A DNA stretch of 14,301 nucleotides, from contig PAZI01000057.1 of assembly GCA_002715545.1 (NCBI GenBank), positions 1 through 14,301 of the forward strand. Reading direction: 5' to 3'. Source of the stretch: Methanobacteriota archaeon (lineage in GTDB: Archaea > Thermoplasmatota > Poseidoniia > Poseidoniales > SP79). A program made the position numbers and the translations under genes. Shown here piece after piece: positions 1 through 7,534 of this stretch. The stretch's first letter is position 1; each line of letters opens with the position of its first letter. The notes under the pieces are model-generated. The model was not told the origin of the DNA, made no database searches, and was given only the letters and a program-made list of their open reading frames with translations.

Positions 1-345
1 CTTGGCCTTGGAATCACTCAGAAATCTAGCACAGACATTACAGGAGAAGGATTCAGCAAGATCAACTCGTTGCATGCTCGTGGCAAGAAGGACGCGGCAA
101 AGACTCTCAAGGCACTCGTCAACCACATGAATGAGAAGAACATGTCCGTCGAAGATGCATTTCGTTTCTTCGACATCAACGCAGATGGGCACATCAACCA
201 TTTCGAGTTTGAGGCGGGATTGAAGAATTTAGGCGTGGCTAGCATCGGCCCCCCTCAGATCGCTGCTCTGATTACTACACTTGATGAGGATGAGAATGGA
301 ACAATCGAAATCGAAGAACTTCGAAGTTATATCGAGCGAACGTGA
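1..345 (+). CDS. EF-hand calcium-binding protein, 5'-truncated by window edge
   Basis: The reading frame is open from base 1 to the TGA at 343-345, so the start lies upstream of the window; 114 residues are visible. Two good EF-hand loops are seen. Loop one, visible residues 58-69, is DINADGHINHFE, with Asp/Asn at positions 1, 3 and 5, Gly at 6, Ile at 8 and Glu at 12. Loop two, residues 95-106, is DEDENGTIEIEE, with the same ligand pattern. They are separated by about 25 residues, as in a paired EF-hand unit (calmodulin/calerythrin-like). The segment before them is Lys-rich and helical-looking, and may be part of a further, degenerate EF-hand. No membrane segment is visible. The likely role is calcium sensing or buffering in the cytoplasm; the partner is unknown. 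The gene converges on the TM2/EF-hand gene at 373-1071 with a 27-base gap. The TTG at 70 could be a start, but the open upstream frame argues against it. Confidence 0.85.
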   Translation, partial: LGLGITQKSSTDITGEGFSKINSLHARGKKDAAKTLKALVNHMNEKNMSVEDAFRFFDINADGHINHFEFEAGLKNLGVASIGPPQIAALITTLDEDENGTIEIEELRSYIERT

Positions 346-372
346 AAAATACGGAGGTAAATCTCTCGCCAT

Positions 373-1071
373 TCAAAGCAGAGGAGTGCCCGTTGAATCA
401 GGGACGCGTCCTGTGACGATCATGATCAAATCAACGAGCCACCACATGGCCGCTGCCGTCAGCAAAAGATAGGCGATGAGCACTGTCGGCTGCCCTGCAA
501 ACATGACATTGAGGGCAATACCGAGGATGAATAGAACCAATTTGATGACTCCGAGAAGGATGTAACCGAGAAAGAAGCGATCTGCTCCTGTGAATCCAAT
601 GAAGCCAGTCATGATGGCAGTCATCTTGTTCTTAGGGCGTCGGGACGTTTTTGTCGTATCTTGGATGGTTGCTGCCGTAGTGGGCGCTGCAGCAGGAGAC
701 TGAGGCACAGCTGGAGTCTGCGCAAGTCCAACGGGCACGGGAGGGGGAGCACCGGCCATGCCAACTGGAACTGCAGGAACATCGACACGAGTCATCGCAG
801 ATGCAGTTGCTTGCAACTCATCAGCATCGAGAATCTGATTTGAATCGGCATCGAAATGCCGAGCGGTTTCAAGCAGAAATGACGCATCGATTCCGTGCTC
901 ATCAGCAACGCTCTTTGCAACACCTTCGTCGATCTCGAATGCTGCGACTGGAGCAACATCCAGAGCGGGAGGGGTGAAATCAGGGAAGTATTGCTTGGTG
1001 AACGCAACTGCCTGGTCAGGAGTATACCCCTGTCCAAGAAGACCATCGTAGTATCCCTGAGCATCCGCCAT
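373..1071 (-). CDS. TM2-domain membrane protein with N-terminal EF-hand loop
   Basis: 232 residues from ATG at 1069-1071. Order of parts: residues 6-31 hold a short aromatic motif with GYTPDQAVAFTKQYF at 15-29. Residues 74-85 form one EF-hand loop, DADSNQILDADE (Asp74, Asp76, Asn78, Asp82, Glu85; Gln replaces the usual Gly at loop position 6). Residues 97-145 are a Pro/Ala-rich linker. Residues 150-222 are a TM2 domain: a first hydrophobic segment starting GFIGFTGADRFFLGY, then more hydrophobic segments ending WWLVDLIMIVTG, matching the family's G-x-x-RFYLG and WW-x-x-D signatures. The TM2 family is widespread and poorly understood. Here the N-terminal EF-hand suggests a calcium-responsive membrane protein, but that is inference. 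It converges on another EF-hand gene and is divergent from the aminotransferase. The N-terminal motif recurs in the C-terminal tail of the large surface protein at 4101-7472. Confidence 0.85.
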   Translation of the reverse strand: MADAQGYYDGLLGQGYTPDQAVAFTKQYFPDFTPPALDVAPVAAFEIDEGVAKSVADEHGIDASFLLETARHFDADSNQILDADELQATASAMTRVDVPAVPVGMAGAPPPVPVGLAQTPAVPQSPAAAPTTAATIQDTTKTSRRPKNKMTAIMTGFIGFTGADRFFLGYILLGVIKLVLFILGIALNVMFAGQPTVLIAYLLLTAAAMWWLVDLIMIVTGRVPDSTGTPLL

Positions 1072-1142
1072 CTTGCTCAGACCTTGGACTCAGGGGCGTG
1101 GCATAATCTCTCCCCAGAGGTGTGAGGACGCGCTGGACGCGG

Positions 1143-1151
1143 TATTGAAAA
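1143..1151 (+). promoter_or_regulatory. Possible TATA-like element for the aminotransferase gene
   Basis: TATTGAAAA is centred about 27 bases before the ATG at 1174, the distance expected of an archaeal TATA box driving a leaderless or nearly leaderless transcript. No Shine-Dalgarno-like sequence precedes that ATG, which agrees with leaderless initiation. No clear BRE was seen, so this is tentative. Confidence 0.25.
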
Positions 1152-1173
1152 GGCCAGAAAGCGCCGCAGAATC

Positions 1174-2316
1174 ATGCCCACGTTCTCGACACGTGCTGGC
1201 GCCATCCAACCAACAGGCGTCAGAAAGATGTTCGATATGGCAGGTGAACACACGATTATGTTCGGGCTTGGAGAGCCTGACTTCCAGCCTCCTGAAGTCG
1301 CAGTCGAAGCCTTCCATCGTGCGATGCGAGAAGGCAAGAACAAGTACACGACCACGGCAGGCCTACCAGAACTTCGAGCATCGATCGCTGAGAGTTGGCA
1401 CAAGCAACGCCCGGATCTCGATGAGAACAATGTATGTATGACCATGTCAGGAACGAACGCACTGCTGAACTGCATGATGGTGATTGTCAACCCGGGAGAC
1501 AGCGTGCTGCTTCCCGAACCTTATTTTCCCCTCTATGGCCCAGACGTGATTCTTTCAGGAGGGCGAGGACTGTTCTACCCATGTCGTCACGAGGAGGATT
1601 TCATACCGCGTATCGAGGAACTTGAGCAACTCGTGGAGCCCTCTACAAAGGCCATTCTGGTCAATTTCCCATCGAATCCGACAGGTTCGACCGTGACACC
1701 TGAGCAGCGAGATGAGTTGCTTGATTTTGCACGTCGGCATGACCTATGGGTGATAACGGATGAAGTGTACGACCAGATCATCTTCGACGAACCTCACGTC
1801 TCCTTCCTCACAGAGCAGTACGAACATGTGTTGATGGTGAACTCCTTTTCGAAGACATTCGCCATGACAGGGTGGCGCATAGGCTACGTGCTCTCACCTT
1901 CGAGTGAAGCCATGGAGCAGATTGTCAAGATGCAATACTACATGGCAGCCTGTAGCAACGATGCCATGCAGCATGCGGTACTCACAGCGATGACTGAAGC
2001 AAAGGACTATCCTGCAAAGATGGCAGCCGCATTCGCCGAGAGAAGAGACTTGATCTGTGCTCGACTCAATGCGATGGACGGTGTTGACTGCCGCATTCCA
2101 CGTGGAGCGTTCTACGTCTTTCCCAAGGTCAGCATAGGAGGTCTGTCTTCCGAAGATCTCGCCATCGAACTTCTGAAAGGAGGGATTCTATGCTCACCGG
2201 GTTCGGCGTTCGGACCATCGGGCGAGGGGCATCTGAGGTTTGCGTATACCACAACAACCGAGAAAATCGCACGAGGGATGGATCTCATGGAAATAACACT
2301 CAGCAGGCTCAGGTGA
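1174..2316 (+). CDS. PLP-dependent class I/II aminotransferase (aspartate aminotransferase-like)
   Basis: 380 residues, normal length for the subfamily I-gamma aminotransferases of archaea and bacteria. Visible family motifs: GLGEPDFQPP at 31-40; KYTTTAGLPELR at 57-68; the substrate/PLP-phosphate region MSGTNALLNC at 91-100; NPTG at 168-171 with Asn168; DEVYD at 196-200 with Asp196 and Tyr199, which contact the PLP ring; SFSKTFAMTGWRIGY at 224-238, where Lys227 forms the Schiff base and Arg235 binds the cofactor phosphate; and HLRFAY at 353-358 with Arg355, the substrate alpha-carboxylate ligand. All catalytic residues are present, so it should be active. The reaction is amino-group transfer between an amino acid and a 2-oxoacid; the exact substrate (Asp, Ala, aromatic or other) cannot be fixed from sequence. 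The ATG is the first standard start after an in-frame TGA at 1123-1125. The stop codon lies inside the putative ribosome-binding site of the next gene. Confidence 0.93.
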   Translation: MPTFSTRAGAIQPTGVRKMFDMAGEHTIMFGLGEPDFQPPEVAVEAFHRAMREGKNKYTTTAGLPELRASIAESWHKQRPDLDENNVCMTMSGTNALLNCMMVIVNPGDSVLLPEPYFPLYGPDVILSGGRGLFYPCRHEEDFIPRIEELEQLVEPSTKAILVNFPSNPTGSTVTPEQRDELLDFARRHDLWVITDEVYDQIIFDEPHVSFLTEQYEHVLMVNSFSKTFAMTGWRIGYVLSPSSEAMEQIVKMQYYMAACSNDAMQHAVLTAMTEAKDYPAKMAAAFAERRDLICARLNAMDGVDCRIPRGAFYVFPKVSIGGLSSEDLAIELLKGGILCSPGSAFGPSGEGHLRFAYTTTTEKIARGMDLMEITLSRLR

Positions 2317-2317
2317 T
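2311..2317 (+). promoter_or_regulatory. Strong Shine-Dalgarno-like site overlapping the aminotransferase stop
   Basis: AGGTGAT matches seven bases of the full anti-Shine-Dalgarno complement (AGGAGGTGATC). The AGG ends at 2313, seven bases before a CTG codon at 2321 that opens a hydrophobic reading frame. The TGA of the aminotransferase is embedded in it, which would couple translation of the two genes. This site is the main reason for preferring the CTG start of the next gene. Confidence 0.4.
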
Positions 2318-2320
2318 TCA

Positions 2321-2902
2321 CTGGCACTCTTCGAACTCATTGCAGCTGCACTGGTTATCACACTAGGTGCAGCGATTGGGTGGGTGTTACCGCAACTCAC
2401 TTGGCTGATTCCTTACAGACTCATGTCAACAAGAAATTTACCCGCTTACCCATTACCGGTTCCTGTCGATGACCACCTTCTGCGCCGTCTGAGCACCATG
2501 GAGGAGATCTGGCGACAAGCAGGCGTTATCGCCCTACTCCTTTGTGCGATGTTCGGTTTTGGACTGTGGAGCCTCGGAAGTGGGTTCTTGTTAGGGGGGT
2601 TTGTCACAAGTGGTTGGACAGCTGTAGGGCGATTGTTAGGATTAGAACCACGTCCTTGGACGGCTGAAATGGCACGCCAGCTGAAAGTCATCGCTGACAG
2701 TGACGACATTGAATGCTGCGACTACCCGGATATGGTCTGGACACACGATTCGGTGCGATGCAGCGGATGCGGAACGAAACATCTTGACATGCTTCGGCCG
2801 GCCCTTGGACGACAACGCCCAGATGGAGCGATGGGATTTGTGAGAGTGCTCATCGATGATGGACACCCACATCAGGAGTCATCTGTGGATGGCTCGGACT
2901 GA
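2321..2902 (+). CDS. Small membrane protein with two cysteine pairs, probable CUG start
   Basis: Unrecognised protein, 193 residues if read from CTG 2321. Residues ~3-30 are a strongly hydrophobic segment (ALFELIAAALVITLGAAIGW and onward), followed by a Pro-rich stretch. A second hydrophobic region covers ~67-97. The soluble C-terminal part has a Cys-Cys pair at 132-133 and a CSGC pair at 147-150, four cysteines that could form a zinc site (inference). The frame is open from 2297, but no ATG, GTG or TTG occurs before GTG 2384. Starting at GTG 2384 or ATG 2423 would cut through or remove the first membrane helix, while CTG 2321 has a well-placed Shine-Dalgarno-like AGGTGAT. The alternatives are a real start at GTG 2384 or a sequencing error near 2313-2330, where an overlapping GTG lies in another frame. 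The last 31 bases overlap the end of the convergent gene. Confidence 0.6.
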   Translation: MALFELIAAALVITLGAAIGWVLPQLTWLIPYRLMSTRNLPAYPLPVPVDDHLLRRLSTMEEIWRQAGVIALLLCAMFGFGLWSLGSGFLLGGFVTSGWTAVGRLLGLEPRPWTAEMARQLKVIADSDDIECCDYPDMVWTHDSVRCSGCGTKHLDMLRPALGRQRPDGAMGFVRVLIDDGHPHQESSVDGSD

Positions 2903-4056
2903 GTAGTGAGTGATTCATCTGATTCAGAGACCTCCTCCTCAACCCCATCCAAGGACGGATCAACATCAGTTTCTAACTGCAACTCACCATTCTCTGGAGG
3001 TGGTTCCAACAATGGTTCTGAGTCATCTAATTCATCCTCATGAAGTTCAGGATGAGGATTGAGAGGATCACTCCACCAGGTTGGGAAACTTCGCCTTCCA
3101 GATGTAATGACTGCCAAGGCAGTATAGACAGTGAAAGGCAACACAGAGAGAGCGATGAGAAGATCGAGGAAGGCTGAAGCAGGAATGATAACCGGTATCC
3201 CGAAAATCTCAGCCAGTGTACGCTCGGTGAGCAAGAGGTCCGCCTCAGGCATATTCGGATCAAGCACATCAATGGCAGTCGGCACTAGCATTCGAGTCAG
3301 CACCCAAAGGAACAACAGAGGTCCGACCCACGACCAGCGAGCAATGCGGATGAACCAACGACGGGCAAGGACGGCCGTGCTGACGAAGCGAGAGGCAACA
3401 TGTGGAAAGACGCGGATCATCAGAGTCAACGTGATCAGATAGACAATCACTACTGCTTCCATCCACCTACCCTCCCGTAGCCATTCATCGGGCATCGAAG
3501 TGACGATCAAGATAGGAATTATCGATAGCGTGAACTGAAATGGGGCCGCTATCAACTGGAGTCCACCAAACGCTTCAGCCAAGGTTGAACGCTCCCTTCG
3601 GTGACGAACCGAGGTGACTAGGCGTCCGTGTCCAGAGGTCTTGAGATGCTCCTGAGCATTGAGGATACGTTGTGGGCTCCTACCATGTCGAACAAGTCTA
3701 GTGAAGCCCAACCAACCACCCCTTTCCGCAACCCAGGTCGGCGTGTAGCCACCAGTGACGACCGCTAGGGCAAAAGCCAATGCGGCTGAGGTGGCAGCAG
3801 CGACAAGCACCCAGACGATTTCGACACGATTGATGCCTAACGTGATGCTGTCTGAGTCGGCCTCGAGGTTCACGAGGTAGGTGATTGAGAATGCAAGAAT
3901 CGGCGTGATGATCATGTGCAGAACGATGGAGAGTGCGACTCGACCACGGTCAATCACATCCTTTGCAACGACCACGCCATGCCTACGACGTCCTGCCATT
4001 AGAGCCGTGCGGCGATAGGATGTGAAGAGTGGTGTTTCTGAAAGAGGGGGATGCAC
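2872..4056 (-). CDS. Multi-pass membrane protein with acidic C-terminal tail, function unknown
   Basis: 394 residues from GTG at 4054-4056; I do not recognise the family. Hydrophobic segments likely to span the membrane lie at ~40-62, 79-100, 165-187, 199-217, 240-260 and 285-318 (the last may be one or two helices). Loops are rich in Arg (for example RRRH at 23-26 and RHRRERS at 151-157), in line with cytoplasmic placement by the positive-inside rule. Residues 335-394 are a disordered tail dominated by Asp, Glu, Ser and Pro. No catalytic motif was seen. A later ATG at 3997-3999 (residue 20, MAGRRRH) is a credible alternative start, which would leave about 100 bases to the divergent gene at 4101. 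The 3' end overlaps the tail of the convergent gene by 31 bases. Confidence 0.75.
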   Translation of the reverse strand: MHPPLSETPLFTSYRRTALMAGRRRHGVVVAKDVIDRGRVALSIVLHMIITPILAFSITYLVNLEADSDSITLGINRVEIVWVLVAAATSAALAFALAVVTGGYTPTWVAERGGWLGFTRLVRHGRSPQRILNAQEHLKTSGHGRLVTSVRHRRERSTLAEAFGGLQLIAAPFQFTLSIIPILIVTSMPDEWLREGRWMEAVVIVYLITLTLMIRVFPHVASRFVSTAVLARRWFIRIARWSWVGPLLFLWVLTRMLVPTAIDVLDPNMPEADLLLTERTLAEIFGIPVIIPASAFLDLLIALSVLPFTVYTALAVITSGRRSFPTWWSDPLNPHPELHEDELDDSEPLLEPPPENGELQLETDVDPSLDGVEEEVSESDESLTTQSEPSTDDS

Positions 4057-4070
4057 GTCATCCCGGTGAC

Positions 4071-4079
4071 CTTTAATCA
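4071..4079 (+). promoter_or_regulatory. Possible TATA-like element for the surface-protein gene
   Basis: CTTTAATCA is centred about 26 bases before ATG 4101, a usual archaeal TATA-to-start distance for short-leader transcripts. Read on the other strand it gives GATTAAAG, so it could also serve the divergent membrane-protein gene. It is the only AT-rich stretch in this short intergenic region. Confidence 0.25.
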
Positions 4080-4100
4080 GCGGCTTTGAGTGGAAGGTTG

Positions 4101-7100
4101 ATGACGAGCAACCGAGGACGTTCAGGAATCCTCATGGCCGTGATGCTGTGCTTTGTCAGCGTCGTTGTACCAGTCGGTGCACAGGAGACCAGCGGACGGC
4201 AGACAATCGACTTAGAACTCCTCTCAATCACCGTTGGAAATGCGTCGAAGGAACTCGCACAATGGACCCAGGGTGACAATTCACTTGCAACTATTGCTGA
4301 ACGTGGGGAGACATACGGCATCCGCGTCTCTTCGAAGTTGCTCACTGGACCCGATGAAGTGGATGCTACGGTGACGCTTGAGGTCGTTCATCCACTTGGA
4401 GTCGTGGCTGAGACCCATACCCGACAGATTCGTTTCGCTGGCGTTGGACAAGCCATCTACCAGGACATCCAATGGACACCCGAGGCAGCTCACAGCATCC
4501 TCTCAGCCGATGGACTTGTCACTGGCGGTTGGACACTTCGAGCCACGGTCTCGGCCTCAGGAGAATCGTTTGATGATCGATTGAACAATGTGAAGGAACG
4601 CCTTGTAGCCGTCGCCATCGGACTCAGTGACATCGATGCATTGAGCTCTGTCGAGCCCCATGAGGCGTACATGGCCAACTATAATCCTAATACTGGTGAG
4701 GAAGGAAACTGGAAGTCTGAATCCACCACTGTCAGAGACGGAACCAATGCATGGAGACATTCTCCAGCACCTGACCAGACCTACGTGAGTTTCGCAGACG
4801 ATTGGTTGGCCTTTGGATGGCTCTTAGAAGTTCAGCGAAGTTGCGGTTCAGAGGACGACGAACACCCTCAATTCGGAACTGGCATCGGCTTCGGACAACT
4901 ACCTGGTGTCAATGCACAGTATTGCAAACTCTGGTTCGATAGCAGCAGATTCACCAGTATCCAACTTGCGGGCTGGACGATAGGAAGTGTAGATCCCAGC
5001 GATCAGGTCGGCTTCTACGTCGACTACTTTGGAGAGACAGCCTACCACAATTTCTCTGCAAGCGATGGGGCTTGGTCCATGGAAACGTGGGATTTGACGA
5101 ATGTCCTGAAGAACTACCAGTATGAGATTGGTTATCGCTTCAAGTCCGACAGTTCCGCTTCGACCACTGGAATGGTCGTGGACGGATTCTACATGTTCGG
5201 AATCGAACGAGTTCCCTACTTCACTGTCGATCTGACGTGCAACGGTGAAAATTCTGGTTACAGCCTTTCACCCGATGACATCACGCGAGTACATTGTCAA
5301 CTCATGACCAACGCCTACGAGGATAAGGACCTGAGAATCGTCTCCATGGTCGAGTCCTATCATTCACGTACGTCTTCGATTGCGTTCAACAACCAGATGC
5401 GAATCGAGGTCGCAGATTCGCCAAGCACATCGGGTAACGTCCCACTGGACAGGATCGAGCCGCAGGAGGTACTCCATTTCAACGTCACAATGACCGTTCC
5501 AGCCAGTTCTCCTGCTCAGGAAGGCGTCTGGTCAATCTGGATCAATGAATCAGTCCTTGGTGGAGATAACAAGGCATCAATCAACTATCCCATCACCGTC
5601 GAGGAGACACTCGTGCCAAGACTACGGGCAGATGTATCAACCGGACCAAGCAGTGGTCTTCGAATCTCGGGACTACCTGGCCAGACGATCGATAGAGTGT
5701 ACCACATCGAGAACGTGGGTAATGCTGATGGTGAATTCACCGTTTCACACAAATTCTCAAATTCCACGTGGGAACTAGGTGGCGATGTTGAATTCAGAAC
5801 CGAGAATGGAAACTCGACACTGGGACAGCCTATGTTGCTCAATCGAACCGAGGATTTCCTGTTCTCAGCAAGGATTTCGCTTCCAGCAGATGCAGCACCT
5901 GGAGAACACCGCCTGACGCTCTATGCACAGGATGTCGATCGGCAAGGTGATCGAGTCAGCCTTCCTATCGATATCGAGGTTCCACACGCCAACAAAGGAC
6001 CAGATGGAGTCTGGCGTGAAGGAGGAGTCCGGGCAGAGGTCTCCTACAACACCGAACAGGGGAAATCTGCACCTGCAAATGGAGAGACGTTTGAGATTGA
6101 GTGGCAGATTAAGAACCTCGGCAATGACATAGAGGTGTTCAGCCTCATCACAACTGACGAACTCATCGGAGCGAATGCCCCGGACGGAGCACCAATGATT
6201 CAAACCGAACTTTCTCGATCGGAGACCTCACCAATCACGCCACAAGGTATTGAGCTAATCACAGCGACCTACACAATTCCATCTGGCGTTCCTTCAGGGA
6301 CCTATAATCTCAATCTCGCAGCTTCACCGACATTGATCAGTGGCCAAGCTGGACTCGACACCTACCTGCTCACCGTTTCGGAGACTCGTAAGGTATCCAT
6401 CGAAACTTCATCTGACTTCGACCAAGTGCACTTCTTCTCATCGTCGAAGGACAGCGATTCTGAAGATTGGTTGTTCAAGGTCACTAATCTCGGCAACACC
6501 CGTGATACCATCGAAGTCATTCCAGATACTCCTGATGGAATCAAAGCCACCATCATGCTGCCCACCGACGGCTTGCTCACTCTGGACGAAGGCATCAGTG
6601 GTGACGTCATTATCCGCATCAAGGTGAACGAAGGTGTTGCTGAGGGACAATACACACTCTCACTCATCGCTCGATCAAGAAGCGATCCCATGGCAAATGC
6701 CGAGATCTTAGCACCGATTAACGTGGGTAACCATCTGAAACTGCTCGACGTGAGATCTCCACTACAGAATGTCATCACTGCCCCTGATACATGGATCAAA
6801 CTCTCATTCACCATCAGCAATGCCGATGCACAGGACATCTCGCTGGCAGATATCAGTTGGGACTCAGATGATGGGAACCTCGATTTCGCAGAACCTCACA
6901 GTATCCGAGAGACTAGGAATGACGCCCTGGTCGAGCCCGGCCTGACTGAGCGATGGGTATTGTACGTCAAAATCCCTCAGGAAAAATGGGACCGACTCGA
7001 AGGTGATCCCCAGGCCTCCGACGTGGTCTTGAGAATCGCGACACGTGTAGGGAACGTTGTTGTCAACGCCTCGGTCACCTATACGGGACCGACGGATGAA

Positions 7101-7472
7101 ACTGCAGAAAGTGAATTGGCAGGTGAGGCTGAACCAATCGTCTCCGGCGCTGCAGTCTGGGCCGGAGTACAATGGGTCGTCATGACTGTTATTGTCCTCG
7201 TCTTGGTGGTCATCCTCGTCGGTGTCCTCAAGAGTGGTGAAGAGGAGGATGACTATGGGTCGCTCGTAGATTATTCGCCAGCTGCTGATTCATCCTATTC
7301 GGTTGATGCCGCACCTGATGTCTCAGCCATAGAGGCAGCAGCCCCGACTGAGACTGCTGCACCAGAATCAAAGGGACCGCCTGTGCCTGATTCGGGACTC
7401 CCAGATGGATGGACAATGGACCAATGGGAACACTACGGGGAACAGTGGTTAGAGCAGGGTGGCGACGTCTGA
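4101..7472 (+). CDS. Large secreted surface protein, NEW3/CARDB-like repeats, C-terminal membrane anchor
   Basis: 1,123 residues from ATG 4101; an in-frame TTG at 4086 would add five. Residues 1-28 look like a signal peptide (basic RGR, hydrophobic core, then VGAQE). Residues ~185-370 form a region rich in aromatic residues, Gly and Ser, ending VVDGFYMFGIE, as in jelly-roll/MAM-like domains of secreted proteins. From ~515 to 880 several Ig-like units carry the pattern hydrophobic-x-N-x-G-N (IENVGNADGEF, IKNLGNDIEVF, VTNLGNTRDTI), typical of NEW3/CARDB-type beta-sandwich repeats. Many N-x-S/T sequons (for example NVTM, NESV, NSTW) suggest glycosylation. A single membrane helix at ~1020-1043 is followed by GEEEDD and an ~80-residue acidic Ala/Pro/Ser tail, ending with GWTMDQWEHYGEQWL at 1103-1117. 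The topology is thus outside-in, with a large extracellular part. Likely a cell-surface adhesion or structural protein. No protease or glycosidase motif was recognised. GGAAGG precedes the ATG. Confidence 0.85.
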   Translation: MTSNRGRSGILMAVMLCFVSVVVPVGAQETSGRQTIDLELLSITVGNASKELAQWTQGDNSLATIAERGETYGIRVSSKLLTGPDEVDATVTLEVVHPLGVVAETHTRQIRFAGVGQAIYQDIQWTPEAAHSILSADGLVTGGWTLRATVSASGESFDDRLNNVKERLVAVAIGLSDIDALSSVEPHEAYMANYNPNTGEEGNWKSESTTVRDGTNAWRHSPAPDQTYVSFADDWLAFGWLLEVQRSCGSEDDEHPQFGTGIGFGQLPGVNAQYCKLWFDSSRFTSIQLAGWTIGSVDPSDQVGFYVDYFGETAYHNFSASDGAWSMETWDLTNVLKNYQYEIGYRFKSDSSASTTGMVVDGFYMFGIERVPYFTVDLTCNGENSGYSLSPDDITRVHCQLMTNAYEDKDLRIVSMVESYHSRTSSIAFNNQMRIEVADSPSTSGNVPLDRIEPQEVLHFNVTMTVPASSPAQEGVWSIWINESVLGGDNKASINYPITVEETLVPRLRADVSTGPSSGLRISGLPGQTIDRVYHIENVGNADGEFTVSHKFSNSTWELGGDVEFRTENGNSTLGQPMLLNRTEDFLFSARISLPADAAPGEHRLTLYAQDVDRQGDRVSLPIDIEVPHANKGPDGVWREGGVRAEVSYNTEQGKSAPANGETFEIEWQIKNLGNDIEVFSLITTDELIGANAPDGAPMIQTELSRSETSPITPQGIELITATYTIPSGVPSGTYNLNLAASPTLISGQAGLDTYLLTVSETRKVSIETSSDFDQVHFFSSSKDSDSEDWLFKVTNLGNTRDTIEVIPDTPDGIKATIMLPTDGLLTLDEGISGDVIIRIKVNEGVAEGQYTLSLIARSRSDPMANAEILAPINVGNHLKLLDVRSPLQNVITAPDTWIKLSFTISNADAQDISLADISWDSDDGNLDFAEPHSIRETRNDALVEPGLTERWVLYVKIPQEKWDRLEGDPQASDVVLRIATRVGNVVVNASVTYTGPTDETAESELAGEAEPIVSGAAVWAGVQWVVMTVIVLVLVVILVGVLKSGEEEDDYGSLVDYSPAADSSYSVDAAPDVSAIEAAAPTETAAPESKGPPVPDSGLPDGWTMDQWEHYGEQWLEQGGDV

Positions 7473-7473
7473 T

Positions 7474-7486
7474 TGCACACTGTGCA
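7474..7486. promoter_or_regulatory. Perfect 6-base inverted repeat between surface protein and thermosome genes
   Basis: TGCACA-C-TGTGCA, immediately after the TGA of the surface protein and 48 bases before the thermosome ATG. The one-base spacer makes it more like a dimeric regulator site than a terminator hairpin (as a hairpin: 5-bp stem, 3-base loop). No match to a known archaeal heat-shock operator is claimed. Confidence 0.3.
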
Positions 7487-7534
7487 CCGAGGGTTTGAAA
7501 TCGAGGAGCATTTCCCCGACGAAAGGTGGAAGGC

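Noticed and set aside
70..345. TTG at 70 as the true start of the EF-hand gene
   Set aside because: The frame is open to the window edge and upstream residues look like normal coding sequence, so a start outside the window is more likely.
2313..2366. GTG at 2313 overlapping the aminotransferase stop (GTGA) as start of the next gene
   Set aside because: That frame hits a TAG after 17 codons and is not the frame that encodes the membrane helix. It would require an indel.
6362..6838. A 158-codon minus-strand open frame inside the surface protein gene
   Set aside because: Antisense to a continuous, repeat-structured coding region; composition is typical of a shadow frame.
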